Assembly: GCF_000410875.1 (NCBI RefSeq)
Contig: NZ_AROI01000006.1
Location: 1-64,000 of the forward strand
Length of the DNA: 64,000 bases
Source of the DNA: Halopseudomonas pelagia CL-AP6
GTDB lineage: Bacteria > Pseudomonadota > Gammaproteobacteria > Pseudomonadales > Pseudomonadaceae
Direction: 5' to 3'
The notes under the pieces were generated by a model. It was not told the origin of the DNA. It did not search any database and was given only the letters and a program-made list of their open reading frames with translations. The translations under genes and the position numbers were made by a program. Below, piece after piece: positions 1 to 10,114 of the stretch (position 1 is its first letter; each line of letters begins with the position of its first letter).

Positions 1-30
1 GTTTTTACACACTCTGGGCCGAAAGCAGTC

Positions 31-842
31 TGGGCGGACACGCTGCTAACGGCCAAAAAGCGGTCCTACGCGATGTGTCTAGAATACGTGGGGCAATTCA
101 TTATGGTCCTCTTCGTAATCATCGAACATGGAGCGCACCAAACGCTCGCGCTTGACGTCAGCAAGTATTCTGAAAAAGCACGTCTCACACAGCCGGAGCT
201 CGTAGCTCTCGCCATTATGGGAAGAGCCGGGCCCCCAGTTTGCTCGGAGCACCCCGAACTCGGGAGGTAGCTCTCCTGATCGAAGGCCTTCGTCACAGAA
301 ATCGCAGTTCAGGTCATGGACCGGCTCCCTTTGTTCCTCTGTTTCAATGTTCATAGATTTTCCTCACGTAGCAATGCTACTTTTTTGAGTTTATCTTATC
401 CCAGCTTTGAGCCGGAAAAGCTCTGGCTTTTCTCGGCCCGCGGGAAACGACTGAGGCCAAAAGTCTAGATTCATCGTTAAAGAGCGATGTCGCTGCTGAT
501 GATTGCTTCTGCGTAGTGAGGATTAATAGTCCGTTCTCCTTACTTAGCTTCCTGCCTTACCCATGCAGCTGCGGCCTTGCGAGGACTGTATGTGGATTAC
601 GTGGATGAGTGAGTTCGCCATTGCTTTGCTTGCACATAACCAATGAGAGCGTCACAGTGCGGACCCTTTGCCCGGCCGAACGGCTTAGCAGTCGGATGTG
701 AGGGTGCAGCAGTTAGTGCTCCCCGAGCAGCCCAAGCGAGCGAAGTCGCGGCCGGGAAGGCTGACGAAGAATGTGCTCGCTGTAGGGTTGGCTATGCCCG
801 CAGCTCGTGCGGCTAGGAAGCTTGATATCTTGGGCGGACACG
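31..842. repeat. 12-bp direct repeat pair flanking the first gene
   Basis: The 12-mer TGGGCGGACACG occurs at 31-42 and again at 831-842 in the same orientation, exactly 800 bp apart. Between them lie one small zinc-ribbon gene (79-354) and about 480 bp without a convincing gene. The copies could be the edges of a small mobile or decayed element, or chance. No transposase or integrase is visible between them. Confidence 0.4.
79..354 (-). CDS. small zinc-ribbon-like hypothetical protein
   Basis: A 91-residue acidic protein with two CxxC pairs, CDFC near residue 18 and CETC near residue 57, spaced as in a four-cysteine zinc-binding fold. No signal peptide or membrane segment is visible. A purine-rich stretch (GAGGAAAA) lies a few bases upstream of the ATG at 354. 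I do not recognise a characterised family; the cysteine arrangement suggests a structural zinc site. It stands alone at the edge of the window in a patch unlike the core genes that follow, so it may be accessory DNA next to the tRNA gene. The function is unknown. Confidence 0.6.
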   Translation of the reverse strand: MNIETEEQREPVHDLNCDFCDEGLRSGELPPEFGVLRANWGPGSSHNGESYELRLCETCFFRILADVKRERLVRSMFDDYEEDHNELPHVF

Positions 843-927
843 GTAGGTCGCGATTATTACCATAGTGTGGCCAAACCGGCCAATCTATGGTTCTAAGAAC
901 ATTCTAAATGGCTGGTACGACAAAAAA
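355..927. other. 573-bp gene-poor stretch downstream of the tRNA
   Basis: No convincing reading frame is present. A small palindrome GTAGCAATGCTAC lies at 368-380 in the leader of the zinc-ribbon gene. An imperfect hairpin spans 860-890, with arms CCATAG/CTATGG and an inner GGCC/GGCC pair around AAACC. The right copy of the 12-bp direct repeat is at 831-842. The stretch looks like decayed or accessory DNA on the 3' side of the tRNA gene. A second copy of the tRNA 3' end, expected for an integrated island, was not seen here. Confidence 0.5.
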
Positions 928-1004
928 TGGTGGGCCCAGTAGGACTTGAACCTACGACCAAGCGATTATGAGTCGCCTGCTCTGACCAACTGAGCTATGG
1001 GCCC
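928..1004 (-). tRNA. ileX: tRNA-Ile (anticodon CAU, lysidine type)
   Basis: Read on the minus strand it is a complete 77-nt cloverleaf. The acceptor GGGCCCA pairs with TGGGCCC and a genomic CCA end lies at 928-930. The anticodon stem GGCGA/TCGCT carries the loop CTCATAA, and the T loop is TTCAAGT. The CAU anticodon could mean Met, but the anticodon arm matches the minor isoleucine tRNA of enterobacteria (E. coli ileX), whose C34 is changed to lysidine by TilS to read AUA. A tRNA gene near rpoD is usual in Pseudomonas. Confidence 0.93.
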
Positions 1005-1025
1005 GCGCTTTTGTAGCAGTCGCGG

Positions 1026-1031
1026 ATTATA
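1026..1031 (-). promoter_or_regulatory. -10 element of the tRNA-Ile promoter
   Basis: A perfect TATAAT on the minus strand lies 22 nt upstream of the mature tRNA 5' end. The -35 region is weak (TAGCCA at 17-bp spacing). The position suits the tRNA promoter. Confidence 0.5.
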
Positions 1032-1092
1032 CGGGCTGCCGAGCGTGCTGGCTAGGCTGCTTTACTGTGCAATGCACAGGCTTTGGGTCCGC

Positions 1093-1130
1093 TTCGGATC
1101 CTGGCGGCGGTTGGCTGCACAGGATCCGAA
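1093..1130 (-). terminator. inverted repeat after the acylase gene
   Basis: A perfect 11-bp inverted repeat (TTCGGATCCTG / CAGGATCCGAA) with a 16-nt loop lies 10 bp downstream of the acylase stop codon. The position suits a transcript end, but no T-run follows the stem on the minus strand, so intrinsic termination is unproven. Confidence 0.45.
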
Positions 1131-1140
1131 GGGGAGGGCG

Positions 1141-3528
1141 TTACTCGTCGATGGTGATGCTGGACTCCAGCTCGGCCTCAATCTGCTCTCGGGTAAAGGG
1201 TACCCGGTGCCATTGCTTGGCTGAATAGGCTTCGGTGTAGTCCGAGTAGTGGGGGCTGCTCGGGTCTGTGGACTGGGCGTGGGAGACCAGGGTGTAGGCT
1301 CTTACCGGTTCATCCTCAGGAAAGTCCACTACGTGCATGTAGCTGTTGCGCAGCACGGTGAAATAGCCTTCGCTGCCTTCCCCGCCATACTGCGGAATCT
1401 GCTCGCCGGGCTTGAGGAAGAACTGCACCTCGCCCAGCCTGGCATCCAGTGCTACACCGCTGGCGACCACCTCGACGACGCTGGCCGAGAAGGCTTCGCG
1501 CAGGCTGTTCTGCACATCGCTGCTGTTGCTTAAGCCGTCTGGGGTGTTGATCGGGTCGTTGGCGTCGAACGGCGTTGCATACAGATCCAGATTTCTGACC
1601 TTGGCCCAGAATGCACTCCAGATATGCGCACCTCTGGAGTCCAGATTGCCGGTGTTGTCCCAGGCCGAGAGAACCAGGCAGGCCTGTTGCTCGCTGGCAG
1701 GCGCATTGCTGTCACAGACGGCCGCCAGTACCTGCGTCTTGAGCCGCTCGGCACTGTAGACACGACTGTTGAGCGAGATGTCGCGGATGTTTTCGCTGCT
1801 CGCCAAATGGCCGTTGAGTCCATCGGTCCCAGTAAGACGTTCCCGTGCCAGGGTATGGCCCATGCGGGTACGCAGGCTCTGGGCGTAGTCTTCCCGGCCG
1901 ATGATGCCGGCAAAGCCGGTCAGGGGTTGCTCCGGATTGCTCAGCCAGTAGCTGTCGTTCATGTTGGCTACGTAGTCTGTGCTGAACAGGCTGGGTAGAT
2001 TGCCTGGGCCGAAGGCGCCGGGTTGTGCTGAGTCAGCATCGGTGCGCCAGTTGCATGCTAAACGACTGCCATCCAGTAGCGGCAGGCCTGGCGCTAGCTG
2101 CAATACTGCGGCGCCGAGGCCCGGTACCAGACACTTAGCCAGCATGTTGTCGGGTACATTGGGTACGGTGGTGATGTCGGAGTAGAGTGCGCGCTTATCG
2201 CCGCGGCCGATGGCAGCGGTGTTGACCCAGGGTATGCCGACATACTCGCGGGCCAGGTTGTAGAAGTCAGTCAGGGATTCGGCGTGGTTCCAGGCCAGGA
2301 AGTTCTGGAAGGCGCGGGTGTTCTCGAGGTTGGCGTCACGTAGGGTGAAGGCCGTCTGATTATTCCAGCCTGGGAGTTTGAGACCGCTCAGGTCGATCAT
2401 CGGTCCGTAACTTGAGCGATAGAGTGTGCGAGCCGCAGGCGCGAGGGAGCCGTCGCTCTGTTTAACCTGTACAGTGATCTCGCTGGCGCTCATCTCGTGC
2501 ACTTTGTCGTCCACTAGGTAGCGGGTGGGATCCCCTTCAACCAGTTGTAACTGGAACAGGGTAAAGCGTCGGGCGGTCGAGACGGTATGGGCCCAGGCCA
2601 CGTTGTCATTGAAGCCCATCAGCACCATGGGCGAGCCGATGATAGCCGCGCCGGAAATGTCCAGTTTGCCGGGGATGGTCATCTGCAGTTGATAGAAGCG
2701 GTCGACACCGAGCAGATACCAATGCGGGTTAGCAAGTAGCAAACCTCCACCGGATTCGGTGGCATCGCCACCAAAGGCGAAGGTGTTGCTGCCGATTCCC
2801 TGTTTGCGCCCGAGCAGGAAGCGTTCTGGGGTCGGCTCGATGGCCACTTGCTGTTGGTCAAGCGTGCGCAGGGAGGCGGCCCCGATGGCGGGTGGTTGGG
2901 CGTTGCTGATTTCTTCCACCCAGTTGGCGCTGCTGGCGGCCAGGTTCAGGGCGATCAGTCGTTGCAGCACGTCATCTTCGCTGATGGTTACCAGCCAATC
3001 TTCATTGCGGCAACTGGCATGGCGGCCGACATGTTGGCCGTCTCTAATCTCCTTGACGTAACGACTGTAGCCCGCTGCAAACCCTTGGCTCAGTTCAAGC
3101 AGTTCCGGGGTCTGCTCGGCCTTGAAACGGTCAATCTGCTGATCATCGATCAAAAAACGGAAGAAAAAGTCAGCTTCCAGATTGGGTGGCGTGCCGAAGG
3201 TGCCCATGGGCGAAGCCGGTTGGTCGGGGCCAAAGTATTGGGAGCGCTCGCCGCGGAAAGTGACGAAGGCGTCCGCGAGGACGCACAGGTTGTCTTCGGC
3301 GATAGCATAGCCATGGCCATATCCGGCGCCGCCGTAGTTGTCTGCGGTGATGTGCGGGACGCCATAGGTGGTTCGTTCGATGGTGGCGTTGTAGCTTGGT
3401 GCCGGCGTGGGAGGGGTGTCGTTGCTGCTGCTTCCGCCGCCTCCGCCGCTGAGGCAGCCACCGAGAAGTATTGCCGTGGTCAACAGGCCGAGGCGGGTGA
3501 ACCCTCGATACTGCAGAGAATTATGCAT
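1141..3528 (-). CDS. penicillin/acyl-homoserine-lactone acylase family lipoprotein
   Basis: A 795-residue N-terminal-nucleophile hydrolase of the penicillin acylase family, related to the acylases that include PvdQ, QuiP and aculeacin A acylase. The N-terminus has a lipobox (LGGC, Cys25) followed by a Gly/Ser-rich linker, so the protein is probably membrane-anchored facing the periplasm. The precursor cleavage site and nucleophile are visible as GIGSNTF, with Ser247 predicted to become the first residue of the beta chain. An AGAGGAAA ribosome site precedes the ATG. A Fur-like site lies about 55-65 bp upstream, and an AraC regulator is encoded just beyond on the same strand. The substrate could be an N-acyl amide, a siderophore precursor or an acyl-homoserine lactone; the sequence alone does not decide. 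Confidence 0.85.
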   Translation of the reverse strand: MHNSLQYRGFTRLGLLTTAILLGGCLSGGGGGSSSNDTPPTPAPSYNATIERTTYGVPHITADNYGGAGYGHGYAIAEDNLCVLADAFVTFRGERSQYFGPDQPASPMGTFGTPPNLEADFFFRFLIDDQQIDRFKAEQTPELLELSQGFAAGYSRYVKEIRDGQHVGRHASCRNEDWLVTISEDDVLQRLIALNLAASSANWVEEISNAQPPAIGAASLRTLDQQQVAIEPTPERFLLGRKQGIGSNTFAFGGDATESGGGLLLANPHWYLLGVDRFYQLQMTIPGKLDISGAAIIGSPMVLMGFNDNVAWAHTVSTARRFTLFQLQLVEGDPTRYLVDDKVHEMSASEITVQVKQSDGSLAPAARTLYRSSYGPMIDLSGLKLPGWNNQTAFTLRDANLENTRAFQNFLAWNHAESLTDFYNLAREYVGIPWVNTAAIGRGDKRALYSDITTVPNVPDNMLAKCLVPGLGAAVLQLAPGLPLLDGSRLACNWRTDADSAQPGAFGPGNLPSLFSTDYVANMNDSYWLSNPEQPLTGFAGIIGREDYAQSLRTRMGHTLARERLTGTDGLNGHLASSENIRDISLNSRVYSAERLKTQVLAAVCDSNAPASEQQACLVLSAWDNTGNLDSRGAHIWSAFWAKVRNLDLYATPFDANDPINTPDGLSNSSDVQNSLREAFSASVVEVVASGVALDARLGEVQFFLKPGEQIPQYGGEGSEGYFTVLRNSYMHVVDFPEDEPVRAYTLVSHAQSTDPSSPHYSDYTEAYSAKQWHRVPFTREQIEAELESSITIDE

Positions 3529-3580
3529 TGTTGTTTCCTCTTGTTTTTATAGGGCCCCATGGGGCCACTCGAGGAGACTA

Positions 3581-3600
3581 GATCAGAATGATTCTCGATA
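3581..3600. promoter_or_regulatory. candidate Fur box upstream of the acylase gene
   Basis: The core AGAATGATTCT (3585-3595) is a perfect 5-1-5 palindrome. On the minus strand it reads GAGAATCATTCTG, 10 of 13 matches to the central part of the classical Fur box GATAATCATTATC. It lies in the 103-bp gap between the acylase start and the AraC stop, where a promoter for the acylase would be. Confidence 0.5.
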
Positions 3601-3631
3601 ATTGAACGCAGCGGCTATTTGCCCATCGTTG

Positions 3632-4399
3632 TCAGAGCATTTCCACCTTCATGCCCTTTGCTACAAAGGAAGGTGTCAGGCCAAAGAAGTGCCTGATGGT
3701 GCGGGTCAGGTGCGCCGAATCGGAAAAGCCGACGTCGTATGCGACCGCGGAGAGAGGTTCGCCCCGTGCTATCAGGTCGACGGCGCGGCGCATCTTGGCC
3801 CAAAGGATATAGCTCTTGATCGGGATGCCCAGCTTGTCGGAGAACAGGTGGGAAAGGCGGTCTGCAGACAGACCTACTTCGGCGGCGAGCTCGGCTACTG
3901 TGCTGGTCAGCGGCAGCTCTTTTTTGATCTTCTGCGCTACATGCAGGGCGCGCATATCCATGGGCATCTTTATCGGGCGGTAGCCGCAGATAGCCTGGGG
4001 CAGTTCGGTGGTGAGGCGAAATAGCGATGCCTTGTCCAGCGTGCCCGAACCTATTCTGTGCATGTTCTGCTGGTCGATGGCGTACGGCTTGAGGGTCACC
4101 GAGCGCACGACTTGGCCGCTCAAGAAGGCGGTCAGCGCGTGGTGTTCGTAGCTCTGTGGGTCAAAGTTGAGCGACAACAAGGCGGTGTCACTGGCGTCGA
4201 GCGAGCGTGGGGTGTGGCGCGCGACCAGTGCGGCCTGATAGCGCTGGCGCTGGCCGTCGGGGTTGCCCAGCACAAAGCCGGCATCGCTCAGGGCGACAAG
4301 CAGGGTTACGGTGTGACGCTGGGTGATCTCCGAGATCATGCCGGGGGTGATGTAGAGAAACCGGTCATCCCAAACATAAAGGCGATTCTGGTAAGACAT
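3632..4399 (-). CDS. AraC family transcriptional regulator
   Basis: A 255-residue regulator with a divergent N-terminal sensing domain (about residues 1-150) and a C-terminal double helix-turn-helix (about 155-250). The second helix-turn-helix carries the family signature around VAYDVGFSDSAHLTRTIRHFFG. The start at 4399 is chosen because CAGGAG precedes this ATG; an upstream in-frame ATG at 4450 has no ribosome site and runs into the rpoD terminator side. The gene lies 103 bp upstream of the acylase gene on the same strand and may control it. The ligand is unknown. Confidence 0.85.
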   Translation of the reverse strand: MSYQNRLYVWDDRFLYITPGMISEITQRHTVTLLVALSDAGFVLGNPDGQRQRYQAALVARHTPRSLDASDTALLSLNFDPQSYEHHALTAFLSGQVVRSVTLKPYAIDQQNMHRIGSGTLDKASLFRLTTELPQAICGYRPIKMPMDMRALHVAQKIKKELPLTSTVAELAAEVGLSADRLSHLFSDKLGIPIKSYILWAKMRRAVDLIARGEPLSAVAYDVGFSDSAHLTRTIRHFFGLTPSFVAKGMKVEML

Positions 4400-4475
4400 C
4401 CTTGTGGCTCCTGAGCTGACTGCTGCACGTTGTTGCCTGGTGCCGAACAAGCAGAACTGTAACAGAAAACCAAAT

Positions 4476-4501
4476 AAAAACGCCCGGCATATAGCCGGGC
4501 G
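4476..4501 (-). terminator. rho-independent terminator of rpoD
   Basis: On the minus strand CGCCCGGC-TATAT-GCCGGGCG is an 8-bp GC stem followed directly by TTTTTATTTGG. It lies about 20 bp after the rpoD stop codon and closes the rpsU-dnaG-rpoD operon. Confidence 0.92.
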
Positions 4502-4522
4502 TCGGGTGCTGCAGAGCGTTGC

Positions 4523-6373
<1,851 letters not shown>

Positions 6374-6472
6374 AACAACCCTTTGGATGCCTTGGTATAC
6401 AAAAAAGTAAGCTGCGGATTATACCCTGATTTCAGGCCATAAAGCCAGTTGGGTAGTCCTTTGCTTGTCTGA

Positions 6473-8341
6473 TTACTGGTCTTGCACGTGTGCAGGGCGC
6501 CTGTGCAGGAGCTCGCGCAGTTGTTGCTTTTCCTCAGTGGTCAGCGGTGTGTGCGACGATTTATCGAGGAGATGCTCGATACGTTGTTCAGTTTGGCGTG
6601 CTACTAGACTGTTAATGGTGTCGAAAAACTGTTGTTCAAGGTTTGCGTCGGGAATATTCAACAACCATTCCTTTTCCGCCAGTTGACTGAGTTGCTCGCC
6701 CATCTCGGTGCCGTGCCAGCGTGCCAGCAATTGTACGGTACTGAGTGTAGGCGTTTTCTGCAGAGCTTCAATCAAGCCGACCAGCAGTTGTGCTTGCTCG
6801 CCCTCTTCGTCGGCAAACTGGTTGGCCTCGGTTACCAGGCCGGCCAGCTGCGGATGGTGAAGCAACGTGCGCGCAGCGTTCAGCAGCGGGTTCTCCACGC
6901 CGGCGCGCTCAGTCTTGCGTGGCTTGCTGCTGCGTTGCGGTTGGCGCTTTGGCGAGTAATCCTGGTTGCCGGCCCAGGCATCGGTTTCCACATCCTGATA
7001 GTCGGCATAGTCGTTTGCCGAGGCGGGCGGTGGCGGTGGCGGCGGCAGGCTGTCCAGATCCATGCCGGTCAGTTTTTCCAGCGATTGACGCAATAATCGT
7101 TTGAGCATGCTGCCGGGGATTTGTTCAATTAGCGGCAGCGCCAAGGTCGCCAGATGGGCTTTGCCTTCCAGTGTATCCGGGTTGGCTTCCTCGGACAGAT
7201 GGCGAAACAGGTAATCGGTCAGCGCCTGTGCCTGCTGGGCCATGCGTGCGCGGAAGGCGTCTTGCCCTTCGCTGCGAATCAGGGTGTCTGGGTCCTGGCC
7301 TTCAGGTAGAAACATGAAGCGTACGTGACGGCCGTCTTCGAGCACAGGCAGGCAGGCGTTCAGCGCCCGCCAGGCGGCTTGCCTGCCGGCTTTGTCACCA
7401 TCGAAGCAGAACACCAGGGTATTGACGATGCGAAACAGCCGCTTGAGGTGCTCTTCGCTGGTGGCGGTGCCCAGCGTGGCTACCGCGTTGGTGACGCCGT
7501 GTTGGGCCAGGGCGATGACGTCCATATAGCCTTCGACGACCAGTACGTCATCCAGTTGCCGGTTCTGCTGGCGCGCTTCATACAGTCCGTAGAGTTCACG
7601 GCCTTTGTGATAAATCGGGGTTTCCGGGGAGTTCAAATACTTGGGTTTGTCATCGCCCAGTACCCGGCCGCCAAAGCCCAGTGTGCGGCCGCGGCTGTCA
7701 CGAATCGGGAATATGATGCGGTCACGAAAGCGGTCATAGCGTTTGCCGCTGTCGGGGTTTTCCACTACTAGCCCGGCTTCGATCAGCGCTTTGACTTCAG
7801 TGCTGTCCTTGCTCAGGTGGTTCATCAGGTTGTCCCAGCCGGGTGGGGCAAAGCCGATATCGTAGAGTTTAGCGATCTGGCCGGTCAGGCCGCGCTGTTT
7901 CAGGTAGTCGACGGCCCGGCGTTTCTGGGCGTGATGACGCAGTTGCTGGCGATAATAGGCGGCAGCCTGCTCCAGTAGCGCGTAGAGCGGGCTGTCCTGG
8001 CGTGGTGCGCGGGGCTCCCGGTGTGAGCCGGGGCGTTGTTCTTCGCGAGGTACGTCAACGCCGGCATGCCGTGCCAGCTCTTCGACCGCCTGGGGAAAAT
8101 CCAGCCGCTCGAAATCCATGACGAAGCTCAGCGCGTTGCCGCCAGCACCACAGCCGAAACAGTAATAGAACTGTTTGTCCGGGCTGACGCTGAAGGAGGG
8201 CGATTTTTCGTTATGGAACGGGCATAGGGCCGAAAAGTTCTTGCCAGTCTTCTTGAGCTTCAGGCGCGAGCCCACCACCTCAACGATATCGGTACGGCCG
8301 ATGAGGTCGTCAATAAAGCCTTGGGGGATCAAGCCTGCCAT
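6473..8341 (-). CDS. dnaG: DNA primase
   Basis: A 622-residue primase that makes RNA primers at the replication fork with DnaB helicase. The N-terminal CHC2 zinc site is seen as Cys40, His43, Cys61 and Cys64. The TOPRIM catalytic core is marked by EGYMDV around residue 265 and the downstream FDGDKAG acidic pair. A proline-rich linker (about residue 430) leads to the C-terminal helicase-binding domain. It is the middle gene of the macromolecular synthesis operon, separated from rpsU by 267 bp that contain a large inverted repeat, as expected where expression is set differently from rpsU. Confidence 0.98.
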   Translation of the reverse strand: MAGLIPQGFIDDLIGRTDIVEVVGSRLKLKKTGKNFSALCPFHNEKSPSFSVSPDKQFYYCFGCGAGGNALSFVMDFERLDFPQAVEELARHAGVDVPREEQRPGSHREPRAPRQDSPLYALLEQAAAYYRQQLRHHAQKRRAVDYLKQRGLTGQIAKLYDIGFAPPGWDNLMNHLSKDSTEVKALIEAGLVVENPDSGKRYDRFRDRIIFPIRDSRGRTLGFGGRVLGDDKPKYLNSPETPIYHKGRELYGLYEARQQNRQLDDVLVVEGYMDVIALAQHGVTNAVATLGTATSEEHLKRLFRIVNTLVFCFDGDKAGRQAAWRALNACLPVLEDGRHVRFMFLPEGQDPDTLIRSEGQDAFRARMAQQAQALTDYLFRHLSEEANPDTLEGKAHLATLALPLIEQIPGSMLKRLLRQSLEKLTGMDLDSLPPPPPPPASANDYADYQDVETDAWAGNQDYSPKRQPQRSSKPRKTERAGVENPLLNAARTLLHHPQLAGLVTEANQFADEEGEQAQLLVGLIEALQKTPTLSTVQLLARWHGTEMGEQLSQLAEKEWLLNIPDANLEQQFFDTINSLVARQTEQRIEHLLDKSSHTPLTTEEKQQLRELLHRRPAHVQDQ

Positions 8342-8532
8342 CGGAATTGCCTTGCGATGTCGATAGTGGCCGCAGGAAATGCCGCGCAGCTCTCATCCGT
8401 ACCCAACCAGGGTATACCTGCTTGGTCGGTGTTTGCGAAACACTATAGCAGCCATAACGAACAGCCAAGCACAAAAATCCAGCCATTTCCAAATGCTTGG
8501 AAGGCCGGAAAAATGCTTAGAGCTTAGCGGTA

Positions 8533-8605
8533 TCAATCTGTCTGGATCGTCGCCTTGCGGTTCAGATTCGGCGAGTCCGCTCGGACTCGCAAACAGACAG
8601 ATTGA
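8533..8605. repeat. nested inverted repeat between rpsU and dnaG
   Basis: The outer arms are a perfect 12-bp inverted repeat (TCAATCTGTCTG at 8533-8544, CAGACAGATTGA at 8594-8605). Inside, 8571-8590 forms a second perfect hairpin, GCGAGTCC-GCTC-GGACTCGC. On the minus strand the structure starts 3 bases after the rpsU stop. No T-run follows, so it is more likely an RNA processing or stability element, or a partial terminator, than a strong intrinsic terminator. The equivalent gap in the E. coli operon carries a partial terminator. Confidence 0.75.
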
Positions 8606-8608
8606 AAC

Positions 8609-8824
8609 TCAGTACAGGCGTACGTGACGACGCTGTTCGCGCTGCAGCTTCTTGGCGTGACGCTTAACTGCGGCAGCAGCCTTGCGCTTGCGCTCGGTAG
8701 TGGGCTTCTCGTAAAACTCGCGGCGGCGGACTTCAGCCAGCACACCAGCTTTTTCGCAAGAGCGCTTGAAGCGGCGCAGTGCGACGTCGAAGGGTTCGTT
8801 CTCTTTTAATTTGACGGCAGGCAT
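8609..8824 (-). CDS. rpsU: 30S ribosomal protein bS21
   Basis: A 71-residue, strongly basic ribosomal protein of the small subunit that assists initiation on mRNAs with strong Shine-Dalgarno pairing. The chain starts [20 protein letters not shown] and ends in an Arg/Lys-rich tail, as in the family. The start at 8824 is fixed by homology and by AGAAAGG upstream; an in-frame ATG 33 bp earlier would add 11 residues foreign to the family. It is the first gene of the rpsU-dnaG-rpoD operon and divergent from tsaD. Confidence 0.97.
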   Translation of the reverse strand: MPAVKLKENEPFDVALRRFKRSCEKAGVLAEVRRREFYEKPTTERKRKAAAAVKRHAKKLQREQRRHVRLY

Positions 8825-8903
8825 TTCGTACCTTTCTGACAATTTGCTGTGGGTCATTACCCTCGACCGTGGCCGGGGGCGATTGCATTTCTAAGGGGAG
8901 CGG

Positions 8904-8932
8904 ATGTTACCGCCTTCATTAGGGAAATGCAA
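8904..8932 (-). promoter_or_regulatory. sigma-70 promoter for rpsU operon
   Basis: On the minus strand TTGCAT, a 17-bp spacer and TAACAT form a good sigma-70 promoter about 80 bp upstream of the rpsU start, in the divergent gap with tsaD. It is predicted from sequence only. Confidence 0.5.
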
Positions 8933-9077
8933 AATAAGATTCGATGTCAGGGTGAAAATCCCCTGGGTGCTACTTGAGTGCCAAGGGCATCGATACCCGG
9001 AAAGTCTGGTCTGGCGGCCAAGGGGCGATTATCATGCATGCCCACTTTGCTGATGTCCATGGGTAGCCGACTTTATT

Positions 9078-10112
9078 ATGCGTGTTCTGGGTATTGAAAC
9101 CTCCTGTGATGAAACCGGCATAGCGATCTATGACAGCGAGCGAGGGCTGTTGGCAGACGCGCTATTTAGCCAGATCGACCTGCATCGGGTTTACGGCGGT
9201 GTGGTGCCTGAGCTGGCCTCGCGCGATCACGTCAAGCGACTGATACCGCTTATGCGGGAAGTCTTCGAGAGTGCCGGTATTGCCGAAGGCGATGTCGACG
9301 GCGTGGTCTATACCGCAGGCCCCGGCCTGGTCGGCGCGCTGCTGGTTGGTGGTGCCTGCGCTCGGGCGCTGGCCTTTGCCTGGGGCGTGCCGGCGCTGGG
9401 TGTGCATCATATGGAAGGGCACCTGTTGGCGCCGATGCTTGAAGCGTCGCCGCCGGCCTATCCTTTTGTTGCGCTGTTGGTGTCTGGCGGGCATACCCAG
9501 CTGGTGCGGGTCGATGGTATCGGCCAGTATCAGTTGCTTGGCGAGTCGCAGGACGATGCCGCCGGCGAAGCCTTCGACAAAACCGCCAAGCTCATGGGGC
9601 TGCCTTATCCGGGCGGCCCCGAAATCGCCCGTCTGGCCGTTTCGGGAACGCCGGGACGTTTTGTATTCCCCCGTCCGATGACTGACAGACCGGGCCTGGA
9701 TTTCAGCTTCAGTGGCCTGAAAACCGCCACTTTAAATGCCTGGCAGCAATGTGTCGCCAACGACGATGCGGGCGAGCAAACGCGCTGTGACGTGGCGCTG
9801 GCCTTTGAGCAAGCGGTAGTCGACACCCTGACGATCAAATGCAAACGCGCGCTCAAGGCGTGCGGGTTGAACCGGTTGGTGATTGCCGGTGGCGTCAGCG
9901 CCAACCGACATTTGCGCGCCTCGCTGGAGGCTATGGCCAAGGGGCTCAAGGGCGAACTGTTCTATGCGCGGCCGGAATTCTGTACGGATAACGGCGCGAT
10001 GATCGCCTATGCAGGTTGTCAGCGGCTAATGGCCGGCCAGCATGACCAATCCGGTATCGAGGCGCGGGCTCGTTGGCCGATGGAAGAGTTACCGCCGATC
10101 AATAGGGCGTGA
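9078..10112 (+). CDS. tsaD: tRNA N6-adenosine threonylcarbamoyltransferase
   Basis: A 344-residue ASKHA-fold enzyme that transfers the threonylcarbamoyl group to A37 of ANN-decoding tRNAs, together with TsaB, TsaC and TsaE. The metal-binding His pair is seen in HHMEGH (His111, His115). The N-terminal GIETSCDET and the C-terminal GGVSAN and [12 protein letters not shown] nucleotide-site segments are intact. It stands alone, divergent from rpsU, the usual arrangement in Pseudomonas. It meets plsY tail to tail with 2 bp between the stops. Confidence 0.97.
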   Translation: MRVLGIETSCDETGIAIYDSERGLLADALFSQIDLHRVYGGVVPELASRDHVKRLIPLMREVFESAGIAEGDVDGVVYTAGPGLVGALLVGGACARALAFAWGVPALGVHHMEGHLLAPMLEASPPAYPFVALLVSGGHTQLVRVDGIGQYQLLGESQDDAAGEAFDKTAKLMGLPYPGGPEIARLAVSGTPGRFVFPRPMTDRPGLDFSFSGLKTATLNAWQQCVANDDAGEQTRCDVALAFEQAVVDTLTIKCKRALKACGLNRLVIAGGVSANRHLRASLEAMAKGLKGELFYARPEFCTDNGAMIAYAGCQRLMAGQHDQSGIEARARWPMEELPPINRA

Positions 10113-10114
10113 CG

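Noticed and set aside
1-927. Integrated island with att duplication of the tRNA 3' end
   Set aside because: No second copy of the tRNA 3' sequence and no integrase are visible in the window. Only a 12-bp unrelated repeat was found.
928-1004. Calling the CAU tRNA a methionine tRNA
   Set aside because: The anticodon arm and acceptor match the lysidine-type isoleucine tRNA, not elongator or initiator tRNA-Met.
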